Assembly (NCBI GenBank): GCA_913774625.1
Contig: CAJYHL010000030.1
Span: 1 to 38,029 of the forward strand
DNA: 38,029 bases
Direction of reading: 5' to 3'
Source: an uncultured Acidovorax sp.
GTDB taxonomy: Bacteria > Pseudomonadota > Gammaproteobacteria > Burkholderiales > Burkholderiaceae_C
Positions 1-6,597 of the stretch are shown piece by piece (the first letter of the stretch is position 1; each line of letters begins with the position of its first letter). The notes under the pieces are model-generated. The model did no database searches. It saw nothing but the letters and a program-made list of their open reading frames with translations, and was not told where the DNA came from. The translations under genes and the position numbers were made by a program.

Positions 1-79
1 CGTACTGGCCCTGCGATTCCAAGACCATGCGCACCGAGCGCTCTACAACTTCCGGGGAAAACTTCGGGGACTTCCTCAT
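1..79 (-). CDS. IS3-family transposase OrfA, N-terminal fragment (runs off window)
   Basis: Reading the minus strand from the ATG at 79 gives about 26 residues beginning MRKSPKFSPEVVERSVRMVL. This is the N-terminus typical of OrfA (helix-turn-helix protein) of IS3-family elements. The rest lies outside the window. OrfA normally binds the element's ends and is joined to OrfB, the DDE catalytic part, by programmed frameshifting. The short leader and terminal repeat behind the start fit this reading. Only the first residues are visible, so the exact IS cannot be named. Confidence 0.8.
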   Translation of the reverse strand, partial: MRKSPKFSPEVVERSVRMVLESQGQY

Positions 80-127
80 AGCTCCATTCTCAAACGAAGG
101 AGCCTCCTCTAAACCCGGGGCGATTCA
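1..127 (-). mobile_element. Left-edge IS3-family insertion sequence, one end only
   Basis: The minus strand starts with TGAATCGCCCCGGGTTTAGA at 127, an IS3-like terminal inverted repeat beginning with TG. After about 48 bp comes the OrfA start. The other end is outside the window, so the target duplication cannot be checked. The element lies 95 bp beyond the stop of the sigma-54 regulator gene and may have separated it from former neighbours. Confidence 0.75.
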
Positions 128-222
128 GAGATGCCAGAGGCCGGCATGAATATCCTCAAGGCTTCAATACCGGCACCGCGCGCACAGGGCACCGAACAGC
201 GCCGTCAGGCCGCCCCGCCCCA

Positions 223-2190
223 TCAATTGAGCAAATCCGGCGGCAGCAAATTCTTCTTGCGGTAGATGGTATTGCGCGAAACGCCCAGCGCCTTGGCGGC
301 GGCCGACAGGTTGCCCTTGTGCAGCCGCAGCATCTGCGCCATGGCCTGCAGGGTCACGTCCTGCAGGCAAGTGGTGCTGCCTGCTGCAGGCTCGGCGGCG
401 GCAGCAGGCGCGCCCTGATTCCTTTCAGCCGGGCGCAGCGGCACGCGCAGTTCGTCGAGGAAGTCGTCGGGCAGGTGTTCCATGCGGATGACGCGGTCGT
501 CGTCCACCATGGCGCAGGCGGTACGCAGCAGGTTGTGCAGCTGGCGCACGTTGCCCGGCCAGTGGTAGGCCTGCAGCAGCTCCATCACGTCGGGGGCGAT
601 GCTGACCTGCGCGCCGCCCTCCTGCGCGAACAGCACCTTCTTCAGCACGGCTTGGAAGTCGGTGCGCTCACGCAGCGCGGGCAGGCGTACGACCAGGCCG
701 TTGAGGCGGTAGTAGAGGTCTTCGCGGAAGGCGCCGCTGGCGATGAGGTCCTTGAGGTTCTTGTGCGTGGCGCTGACGACGGTGACATCGACCTCCACCT
801 CGCGGCCCGAGCCCAGTGGGCTCACCTTGCGCTCCTGCAGCACGCGCAGCAGCCGCGCCTGCAGTTGCGGGGGCATGTCGCCGATCTCGTCCAGGAACAG
901 CGTGCCGCCATGGGCCTGCTGGATCTTGCCGGGCGCGCCCTTCTTGCGCGCGCCGGTGAAGGCGCCCTCTTCGTAGCCGAAGAGTTCGGCCTCGATCAGC
1001 GTGTCGGGGATGGAGGCGCAATTGACGGCCACGAAGGGCTGGGCCGCGCGGGCGGAGTCGTTGTGGATGGCCTGCGCCAGCAGGTCCTTGCCCGAGCCGG
1101 TCTCGCCCAGGATCATGACCGGGATGTCCCGGTCCACCACCTTGCGCAGCTTGGCGATGATGCTGGAGAGCTGCACATCGCCCGTGTCCAGATACTGCAG
1201 CGACGACAGCTGCGCCCGGCGCGCGGCGCTGGCGGCGCGCGGCGCGGGAGCCTCGGCCGGCTTGCCGGCGGGCGAGGCCACGGGCGTGGCCCAGGGGCGG
1301 GCGGGCTGGAGCTCGGCCCGGCACCAGACCGTGACGCCGGTGTGCAGGCAGAACTGGCGCGGCACGGGACTGGCGGTGCTGCCGAACAGGTCGGTCAGGG
1401 TCGATATCGGCAGGTTGAAGAGCGACGAGAAGGTATGGGCCTGCAGCGCGCCGAAGGACATGCCCAGCTGCATCTGCGCGCTGCGGTTGGCGGAGATGAA
1501 GCGCCCCTCGGGCGTGAAGGCCGCGATGCCTTCGACCAGCGTGCCCAGGAACTCCACGCGCGAATGGAAATGCACGCGCACCGCGTTGGGAAAGCTGCCC
1601 GCGAACATGTGGTTCTCGATCATCTGCGCCGACATGCGCACCAGCGCCAGAGTGTGCTGGTGGTAGCTGCGGTGGTCGCCCGTCACATCCAGCGCGCCGA
1701 CGATCTGGCCGTAGGGATCGAGGATGGGCGCGCAGGAGCAGGTCAGGCCGTGGTTGGCGTTCATGTAGTGCTGGCTGCCATGCACCGTGACGGGCTGCTG
1801 CACCGACAGGGCCGTGCCCACGGCGTTCGTGCCCTTGGTCTTCTCGCTCCAGTCCATGCCGGGCACCAGGGCCACGCGGTCGGCCTTTTCGAGGAAGTCG
1901 CTGTCGCCCATGGAATGCAGCACCAGGCCCTGGGCCGAGGTCAGCAGCACCATGCTGTGGGTGTTGGCGATCTGGCTGTTGAGCGCTTCCATGACCGGCA
2001 CGGCGTGCTGGAACAGGAAGCGGTTCTCTTCGAGCGCGTCCTTCAGGCGGCCGGGCAGCAGGCCGGAATGGTCGGGCTCGTCGTCGGACGCGATGCCGAA
2101 GGCCCGGGAGCGCAGGTGGGCCTGGTGGATCAACGCGAGGGTGTCTTGCTCATCTGGCACGTCGGCGTGCCGGGCGAGGCGGGTGTCCAT
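223..2190 (-). CDS. Sigma-54-dependent Fis-family activator, AcoR/DhaR-like
   Basis: Predicted bacterial enhancer-binding protein of 655 residues. A GAF-type sensor domain (about 79-195) carries the AcoR/DhaR-like pattern GTNAVGTAL followed by HGLTCSCAPI. A weakly conserved PAS-like stretch and an Ala/Pro linker follow. The AAA+ domain (about 335-560) has Walker A GETGSGKD near residue 362, the sigma-54 contact loop GAFTGA near 409 and Walker B LFLDEIGDMP. A Fis-type helix-turn-helix closes the protein (GNLSAAAKALGVSRNTIYRK). The start at 2190 is preceded by GGAGACAAC, and nothing homologous continues upstream in the open frame. Relatives activate acetoin, glycerol or similar catabolic operons. 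No such operon is adjacent, so ligand and target are unknown. An IS end lies just downstream. Confidence 0.93.
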   Translation of the reverse strand: MDTRLARHADVPDEQDTLALIHQAHLRSRAFGIASDDEPDHSGLLPGRLKDALEENRFLFQHAVPVMEALNSQIANTHSMVLLTSAQGLVLHSMGDSDFLEKADRVALVPGMDWSEKTKGTNAVGTALSVQQPVTVHGSQHYMNANHGLTCSCAPILDPYGQIVGALDVTGDHRSYHQHTLALVRMSAQMIENHMFAGSFPNAVRVHFHSRVEFLGTLVEGIAAFTPEGRFISANRSAQMQLGMSFGALQAHTFSSLFNLPISTLTDLFGSTASPVPRQFCLHTGVTVWCRAELQPARPWATPVASPAGKPAEAPAPRAASAARRAQLSSLQYLDTGDVQLSSIIAKLRKVVDRDIPVMILGETGSGKDLLAQAIHNDSARAAQPFVAVNCASIPDTLIEAELFGYEEGAFTGARKKGAPGKIQQAHGGTLFLDEIGDMPPQLQARLLRVLQERKVSPLGSGREVEVDVTVVSATHKNLKDLIASGAFREDLYYRLNGLVVRLPALRERTDFQAVLKKVLFAQEGGAQVSIAPDVMELLQAYHWPGNVRQLHNLLRTACAMVDDDRVIRMEHLPDDFLDELRVPLRPAERNQGAPAAAAEPAAGSTTCLQDVTLQAMAQMLRLHKGNLSAAAKALGVSRNTIYRKKNLLPPDLLN

Positions 2191-2243
2191 GTTGTCTCCT
2201 CGGTACAGGCACTGATGGGCCTGGAGGCTCCGTGTGGTGTGCG

Positions 2244-2265
2244 GCCCGCCTCTCGTCGGGCGGGC
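2244..2265. repeat. Hairpin in divergent intergenic region
   Basis: Perfect 7-bp arms GCCCGCC/GGCGGGC around an 8-nt loop, lying between the divergent sigma-54 regulator and YkgJ-family genes. There is no T-tract on either side, so it could be an operator or an mRNA leader structure rather than a terminator. Confidence 0.35.
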
Positions 2266-2379
2266 TCGGGGCGCAGCGAAAATTATTGGGGCATGCCCGG
2301 AGCTTGGCAACCTGGCCAAACCCGCAGGCCGGCGCAACAGCCGCATACCAGCCGTATCCATTGGCACAATCTGCCCTCC

Positions 2380-2796
2380 ATGCGCTCCCCGATCTCCATC
2401 GTCAACGTCGACAACCCTGCCACCTGGACCCGCTGGCGCGCGGGCCTGTGCGACAGCTGCGCGGCCAATTGCTGCACCATGCCGCTGGAGGTGCAGCTGC
2501 CCGACCTGGTGCGCCTGGGGCTGGTGGATGCCTTCGAAGCCGAGCACGAGGAGCCCCGGCGCATCGCCAAGCGGCTGGAAAAGGCCCGGCTGATCGATCA
2601 CTTCAACCACAAGAACGTGGTCTTCACGCTGGCGCGGCGTGCCAGCGGCGACTGCCAGTTCCTCGATGCGCAGACGCGGCGCTGCACGGTGTACGAACAG
2701 CGGCCCGACACCTGCCGGCTGCACCCGCGCACCAAGAGCCCCAAGCCCGGCTTCTGCGCCTATGGCGCCGTGGCGATGGCGCGGCCCCCGGGCTGA
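2380..2796 (+). CDS. YkgJ-family cysteine-cluster protein (putative Zn/Fe-chelating)
   Basis: Protein of 138 residues with eight cysteines in the order typical of the YkgJ (CxxCxxxCC) family: C24, C27, C31 and C32 at the front, then C92, C102, C112 and C126. The family is thought to bind zinc or an Fe-S cluster, but its biochemical role is unproven. The start at 2380 puts the CDSCAANCC motif near the N-terminus as in relatives. The much longer open frame upstream is antisense to the sigma-54 gene and has no family match. Transcribed divergently from that regulator and convergent with the KGG protein gene. Confidence 0.85.
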   Translation: MRSPISIVNVDNPATWTRWRAGLCDSCAANCCTMPLEVQLPDLVRLGLVDAFEAEHEEPRRIAKRLEKARLIDHFNHKNVVFTLARRASGDCQFLDAQTRRCTVYEQRPDTCRLHPRTKSPKPGFCAYGAVAMARPPG

Positions 2797-2845
2797 GCGG
2801 CCGAGAAAAAGAAAGAAAAAGGCCCTTGCGGGCCTTGTCGTGGGA
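2797..2845 (-). terminator. Rho-independent terminator (mainly for the minus-strand KGG gene)
   Basis: Stem AAGGCCC (2819-2825), loop TTGC, stem GGGCCTT (2830-2836). Read on the minus strand the hairpin is followed by a T-rich tract (complement of 2798-2820), giving a canonical terminator for the gene ending at 2909. On the plus strand only two T residues follow, so termination of the ykgJ-like gene would be weaker. Confidence 0.75.
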
Positions 2846-2908
2846 CGGCATGGCCTGCAGCCCGCGCCGCATGGGCACGGGCTGCAGGGGCCTCCGCCAG
2901 GGGCGGCA

Positions 2909-3241
2909 TCAACGGTCGTTCTTGTGGCTCTGGCTGCCGGCGCGGGCATGCTGCTCGCTGCTGCCGCCCCGGGTGTTGCCGGACTGGTTGCCGTTGCCGT
3001 CGTTGCTGCTGCTGCCGTTGCCGCCGCCGTGGCCGCCATGGCTCTTGGAGCCGGCCTCGCGCGCTTCCTTCGAATCGAACTCGTGCGCGTTGCCCGAGGC
3101 ATGCGCGGCACGGCCGCCTTCTGCCGCGATCTCGCGCTGGCGCTCCGGGTCCATGGACGCGAAGCCGCGGCCCGAGGACTGGCCGCCCTGGCCCTGGTTG
3201 CTGGTGTGCTGGTTGTGGCCTTGGGGATTGTTGCTGGGCAT
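2909..3241 (-). CDS. KGG-domain general stress protein (YciG-like)
   Basis: Hydrophilic 110-residue protein. Two degenerate KGG-type repeats lie in the middle: GFASMDPERQREIAAEGGRA and a second around EFDSKEAREAGSKSHGG. Both match the pattern in YciG and other stress-induced proteins. The flanks are low-complexity, rich in Gly, Asn, Gln and Ser, and probably disordered. The start at 3241 has AGGAG 7 bp upstream. YciG-type proteins are induced in stationary phase or stress, but their molecular role is unknown. The gene is convergent with the ykgJ-like gene and shares the terminator near 2819-2836. Confidence 0.8.
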   Translation of the reverse strand: MPSNNPQGHNQHTSNQGQGGQSSGRGFASMDPERQREIAAEGGRAAHASGNAHEFDSKEAREAGSKSHGGHGGGNGSSSNDGNGNQSGNTRGGSSEQHARAGSQSHKNDR

Positions 3242-3539
3242 GTGAAGACTCCTGAGTGAAAGTTGGGTGAAACACATGGCGATCACCGTGTGCAAGCCCA
3301 ATCTGCGCGGCACCCAGGGGCCCTCCGGTAGGAGGCCTCCGACAGGCCGGTAGGCGATCCGCCAGCCCGGGTAAGCGGGTGTGTTCCGGGGTTCAGTGCG
3401 TAGCTGCGGCTTTGTCTGGCATGGAGCAGGCGGCTTCTTGCGCGATTCACGCGCGCTTCGGCGGGGAGAGGACGCGCGGTGTGCGCAGCTCTTTCGCAGG
3501 TATTCGCAGCGCCGTGCGGGCACTGGCTGGGCGCTGCAT

Positions 3540-3887
3540 TCACGCTGTGGGATGCTGCTCGAAACCTTCTGGCACAGGAGTCCGCACTTCGGCCACATCG
3601 ATGCCCACCCCGTCCACCCGGGCCAGCGGCGGGCCGGCATGGGCCCATTCGATCAGCGCCCGCACTGCGCCGGCAGGGCCGCAGGCCCAGGCTTCCACGC
3701 TGCCATCGTGGCGGTTGCGGACCCAGCCGGCCACACCCCGGCGCCGGGCGGCCTCCACCATGGACTGGCGGTAATACACGCCCTGCACGCGGCCCTGGAT
3801 GCGCAGGTGGCGGGCGATGAGGGCGCCGTCATCATCAGCGGCATCGGCGCTGGCGGCAGGGCTTAGGGGGTCGTTGGGCGGTGGCAT
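3540..3887 (-). CDS. acyP: Acylphosphatase
   Basis: Small enzyme that hydrolyses the carboxyl-phosphate bond of acyl phosphates. The 115-residue product contains the signature GRVQGVYYR with the phosphate-binding Arg at residue 40, followed by GVAGWVRNRHDGSVEAW with the water-positioning Asn at 58. The usual phenylalanine of the VGFR motif is tyrosine here. An N-terminal extension of about 25 residues, rich in Ala, Asp and Pro, precedes the fold; the start at 3887 lacks a clear ribosome site, so a shorter N-terminus is possible. Divergent from the ferredoxin gene with only 62 bp between starts. Confidence 0.9.
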   Translation of the reverse strand: MPPPNDPLSPAASADAADDDGALIARHLRIQGRVQGVYYRQSMVEAARRRGVAGWVRNRHDGSVEAWACGPAGAVRALIEWAHAGPPLARVDGVGIDVAEVRTPVPEGFEQHPTA

Positions 3888-3949
3888 GGGCCGGACTGTA
3901 GCCGCTGCGCCCTTCGCCAGCAGGAGGGGCGGATGCGCACGACAATGCC

Positions 3950-4237
3950 ATGGCCCATCTGCCACGCCACGCCGCGCCGCGCCCCATGCCCGCACCCGCC
4001 AGCCCATCGCCCGCCAAGGCCCTGCCCCGCATCGACCCGGACCGCTGCACCGGCTGCGGCTGGTGCGTGGCCGTGTGCCCGCCGCATGTGCTGGCCCTGC
4101 AGGTGCAGGGGCCGCAGCCGTGGGGACCGAAGCGCTCGGTGCTGCACGACGCCCCGGGCTGCACCGGGTGCGCGCTGTGCGACGTGCGCTGCCCGTTCGA
4201 CGCCATCCGCATGGAGCGTCGGCGCACGCCGGGCTGA
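3950..4237 (+). CDS. 2[4Fe-4S] ferredoxin-type protein
   Basis: Product of 95 residues with two 4Fe-4S motifs: CTGCGWCVAVCP (C33, C36, C39, C43) and CTGCALCDVRCP (C71, C74, C77, C81). This is the arrangement of a two-cluster bacterial ferredoxin or electron-transfer subunit. The second motif is followed by FDAIRM, as in NapF- and RnfB-like domains. The start is uncertain: ATG 3950 has no good Shine-Dalgarno, and ATG 3986 would give an 83-residue protein with both clusters intact. No redox partner gene is adjacent, so its donor and acceptor are unknown. Confidence 0.85.
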   Translation: MAHLPRHAAPRPMPAPASPSPAKALPRIDPDRCTGCGWCVAVCPPHVLALQVQGPQPWGPKRSVLHDAPGCTGCALCDVRCPFDAIRMERRRTPG

Positions 4238-4257
4238 GGCCGCCCAGCTAAGCGGGC

Positions 4258-5334
4258 TCAGTCGCGGAAGGTCTGGGCGCTGCGGCCGGCCTCCCAGGTC
4301 CGCACGGGAACGGGACGGCCGTCGATCTGCAGGGCGACGCTCTGCTCCTCTTCGCTCAGCCGCATCTCCAGCACGCCCGGGCCGGGCTCGCCACGCCCGA
4401 AGGCCTGGTTGACGGTCGGCCAGTCGAAGGTGGTGGTGCCCTGCAGCACGTTGCCCCGGGCGGATCGCCAGAAGACGGTGATCTCCTTCGGAATGGCACG
4501 GGGGAAGGTGGCGGGCTGCTCCACCCAGGGGCGCAGCAGCATCTCCCTTTCGCCGTTGAAGTACTCGATCTGCGCGCGGTAGAGCTGCGTGGCGCCGGGG
4601 GGCGGCACGAAGCGCGGCGTCCAGCGGTAGCGCGTCTGGTAGGCCTGCCAGCGCCGCGGCGAGGCCTCGGGATCGAAGCGGCTGGCGCGGATCTCCTCGC
4701 GCGTCGCCGAGATGCGCGAGAACAGCCGCCGGGCGTAGGCGCTGTCGTCCACGATGCGCTCGGCGCGGTATTCGCCGATCTGCACGGACACATAGCCGTA
4801 CTGGAACCACACCACCACCATGCCCTGCGGGGCGAAGCCCAGCACCACCGACGACAGCGGCTTGTAGGCGTAGCCGATGCGGTTGAACACCTCGGCGTAG
4901 TCGGGGACCTCCTGGATGTCGATGAAGGGCTTCAGCGGCTGGCCGGACGACTGGGATTCGTTGTTGGCATAAGCGCGGCGCGCCAGGGTCTTGACCACGT
5001 CCAGCGGGAAGTCCGCCTTCAGGCGGTAGAAGGCGTCCTCGTAGCGCGAGAAGTACACGATGCGGGCGCCCACCGGCGTGCCGCGCTGCTCGGTGAAGTA
5101 CTTGCCCGACTCGGCCCACTGCCCAGACGAGCTGCCGTAGGGCAGCTGCGCGGGCGGGCCCTCCAGCGTGGGCAGTTCGCCCTCGACGGGCGTGACCACG
5201 TAGCGGTTTTCCGGGTGCGACAGCTGCACCGTGTATTCCGGCACTGGCGGCACGCGGCCGGCGGCCTGCGCGGGGCCGGCCTGCAGGGCGGCCAGGGCGA
5301 GCGCTGCCAGGGGCGGGATGCGGTAGGGGCGCAT
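4258..5334 (-). CDS. Exported protein of unknown function
   Basis: Product of 358 residues with a clear signal peptide (hydrophobic run after MRPYR, likely cleavage after AQA near residue 24), so periplasmic or cell-surface. The mature part is rich in aromatic residues and beta-strand-like stretches, for example FIDIQEVPDYAEVFNRIGYA and MVVVWFQYGYVSVQIGEYRA, and ends in an arrangement reminiscent of DUF2931-type proteins (PKEITVFWRSARGNVLQGTT). I cannot assign a family with confidence. It runs divergently from osmC and converges on the ferredoxin gene with 20 bp between stop codons. The coding frame is supported by a continuous signal peptide plus third-position GC. Confidence 0.75.
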   Translation of the reverse strand: MRPYRIPPLAALALAALQAGPAQAAGRVPPVPEYTVQLSHPENRYVVTPVEGELPTLEGPPAQLPYGSSSGQWAESGKYFTEQRGTPVGARIVYFSRYEDAFYRLKADFPLDVVKTLARRAYANNESQSSGQPLKPFIDIQEVPDYAEVFNRIGYAYKPLSSVVLGFAPQGMVVVWFQYGYVSVQIGEYRAERIVDDSAYARRLFSRISATREEIRASRFDPEASPRRWQAYQTRYRWTPRFVPPPGATQLYRAQIEYFNGEREMLLRPWVEQPATFPRAIPKEITVFWRSARGNVLQGTTTFDWPTVNQAFGRGEPGPGVLEMRLSEEEQSVALQIDGRPVPVRTWEAGRSAQTFRD

Positions 5335-5584
5335 GGGCAGAAGACAGCTCCAGAGTTGCCGGGCCGGCAGGCGTGCCGGGCCCGTCGTCGTGGGTTGCCC
5401 CGCAGGTTAGCGCAGCACAGGCGCGGCAGCGCACGGCAGACCCCAGGGCGCGGCGCCGTCCCACAGCGGGCGGGGGGTGGCGGATGGTCAGATGCGGGGT
5501 CCGCTTCCGCGCTCCTGCCGCTCCGGCAAGCGCCGCATCCGTCACCCATATCACCCCGCCATCATCGAAGGAGTCATCCACACC
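5335..5584. other. Divergent intergenic region between exported-protein gene and osmC
   Basis: About 250 bp holding the promoters of two divergent genes. A GC-rich imperfect hairpin lies around 5359-5385 in the leader of the minus-strand gene. GAAGGAG at 5567-5573 is the likely ribosome site of osmC, although its spacing to the ATG is long (about 11 bp). No OxyR or OhrR operator could be recognised. Confidence 0.4.
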
Positions 5585-6025
5585 ATGTCTGCAGAAAAAT
5601 CCGCATCCGTCCACTGGGAAGGCGCCGGCAAGGCCGGCCAGGGCCAGATCAGCACCGAAACCGGCGCCCTGAACAAGGTGGCCTACGGCTTCGCCAGCCG
5701 CTTCGGCGACGACACGAAGAACAGCAACCCCGAGGAGATCGTGGGCGCCGCGCACGCCGCCTGCTTCACCATGGCGTTCTCGTTCGCCTGCGACAAGGCC
5801 GGCATCGCCACCGAGACGGTGGACACCACGGCCAAGGTGCGCCTGGCCAAGGACGGCGACGGCTTCAAGATCGACCGCATCGCGCTGACGCTGAACGCCA
5901 AGGTGCCCGGCATCGACGAGGCGCAGTTCCAGCAGATCGCCAACGATGCCAAGGCGAACTGCCCGCTGTCCAAGGCACTGGCCGGCGTGCCGGAAGTGAC
6001 CCTGACGGCCACGCTGCAGAAGTGA
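5585..6025 (+). CDS. osmC: OsmC-family peroxiredoxin
   Basis: Product of 146 residues matching the OsmC hydroperoxide-detoxifying family, which reduces organic hydroperoxides with thiol reductants in the cytoplasm. The two redox cysteines are visible: C60 in the helix AHAACFTMAFS and C126 in ANCPLSKAL. The N-terminus (ASVHWEGAGKAGQGQIST) and the motif NPEEIVGAAHAACF are characteristic of OsmC rather than Ohr. The start at 5585 gives the family-length N-terminus. A strong palindromic terminator follows 47 bp after the stop, so the gene is probably monocistronic. Confidence 0.93.
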   Translation: MSAEKSASVHWEGAGKAGQGQISTETGALNKVAYGFASRFGDDTKNSNPEEIVGAAHAACFTMAFSFACDKAGIATETVDTTAKVRLAKDGDGFKIDRIALTLNAKVPGIDEAQFQQIANDAKANCPLSKALAGVPEVTLTATLQK

Positions 6026-6072
6026 CGGGGCCGAAGCCGGGCCGCAGCGCCCGGCTTCAGCTCTTCCCCACG

Positions 6073-6120
6073 AAAAATAGCTGCCGGCGCCCTTGATTCG
6101 GGCGCTGGCAGCTATTTTTT
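6073..6120. terminator. Long near-perfect palindrome, bidirectional terminator; probable dispersed repeat
   Basis: The arm AAAAATAGCTGCCGGCGCCC pairs with GGGCGCTGGCAGCTATTTTT across a TTGATTC loop, with one mismatched position in the arms. A T-run ends the plus strand and the A-run gives one on the minus strand. It separates convergent osmC and the hydrophilic-protein gene. Its sequence resembles a palindromic terminator that I recall recurring in Comamonadaceae genomes; that point is from memory and not checked. Confidence 0.85.
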
Positions 6121-6150
6121 CAGGAGCGTTTACCGCCCCGGGGCAGCGGG

Positions 6151-6471
6151 TCAGTGCTTTTGCTTCTGGTAGGCCTCGTGCGCGGGCTGGCCGCGGTCGG
6201 TGTCCTGCAGGCCGCGCTTCACGTCGCGGAAAGCCTGCTGGACGTTCTCGTCCGGCGCGTCGTCGGTCATGCCGACGGACTGGTCGCGCTCGTGCGGCAT
6301 GAGGGGCGCATTGCGCAGGTTGTCCTTGCCGCCTTCTTCGGGCGGGTGGGGCGGCAGATCGGCACGGGTGGTGTCCACCGACCGATGCACGGAGGTGCCG
6401 CTGGCGTCGGGCGGCAGTTCGGATTCGGGGTTGCCGCCGGGGCGCTGGGCGGGATCGGGGCGTTGGCTCAT
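6151..6471 (-). CDS. Small hydrophilic protein of unknown function
   Basis: Product of 106 residues, rich in Pro, Asp, Arg and Gln, without a signal peptide, membrane segment or recognised domain. The C-terminal half (DENVQQAFRDVKRGLQDTDR) could be a short amphipathic helix; the rest is probably disordered. The start at 6471 is chosen because AGGAGA lies about 8 bp upstream. Convergent with osmC across the shared terminator and divergent from dinG. Comparable small disordered proteins in this family are often annotated only as hypothetical. Confidence 0.65.
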   Translation of the reverse strand: MSQRPDPAQRPGGNPESELPPDASGTSVHRSVDTTRADLPPHPPEEGGKDNLRNAPLMPHERDQSVGMTDDAPDENVQQAFRDVKRGLQDTDRGQPAHEAYQKQKH

Positions 6472-6597
6472 GCGATGGGTCTCCTGAAAGATCGCGGAAA
6501 TGCGTTCGGGGCGATGGACCATCGTAGGAACGCCGGCAGGCAGGCCCTGTAGGCTGGCGCGCTGGCTGCCTGTGGCACTGCAGCGCAAGCGGCTTCC

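Noticed and set aside
2360-2379. Sigma-54 -24/-12 promoter (TTGGCACAATCTGCCC) before the ykgJ-like gene
   Set aside because: The GG-to-GC spacing is two bases too short, and the site would lie only a few bases from the start codon.
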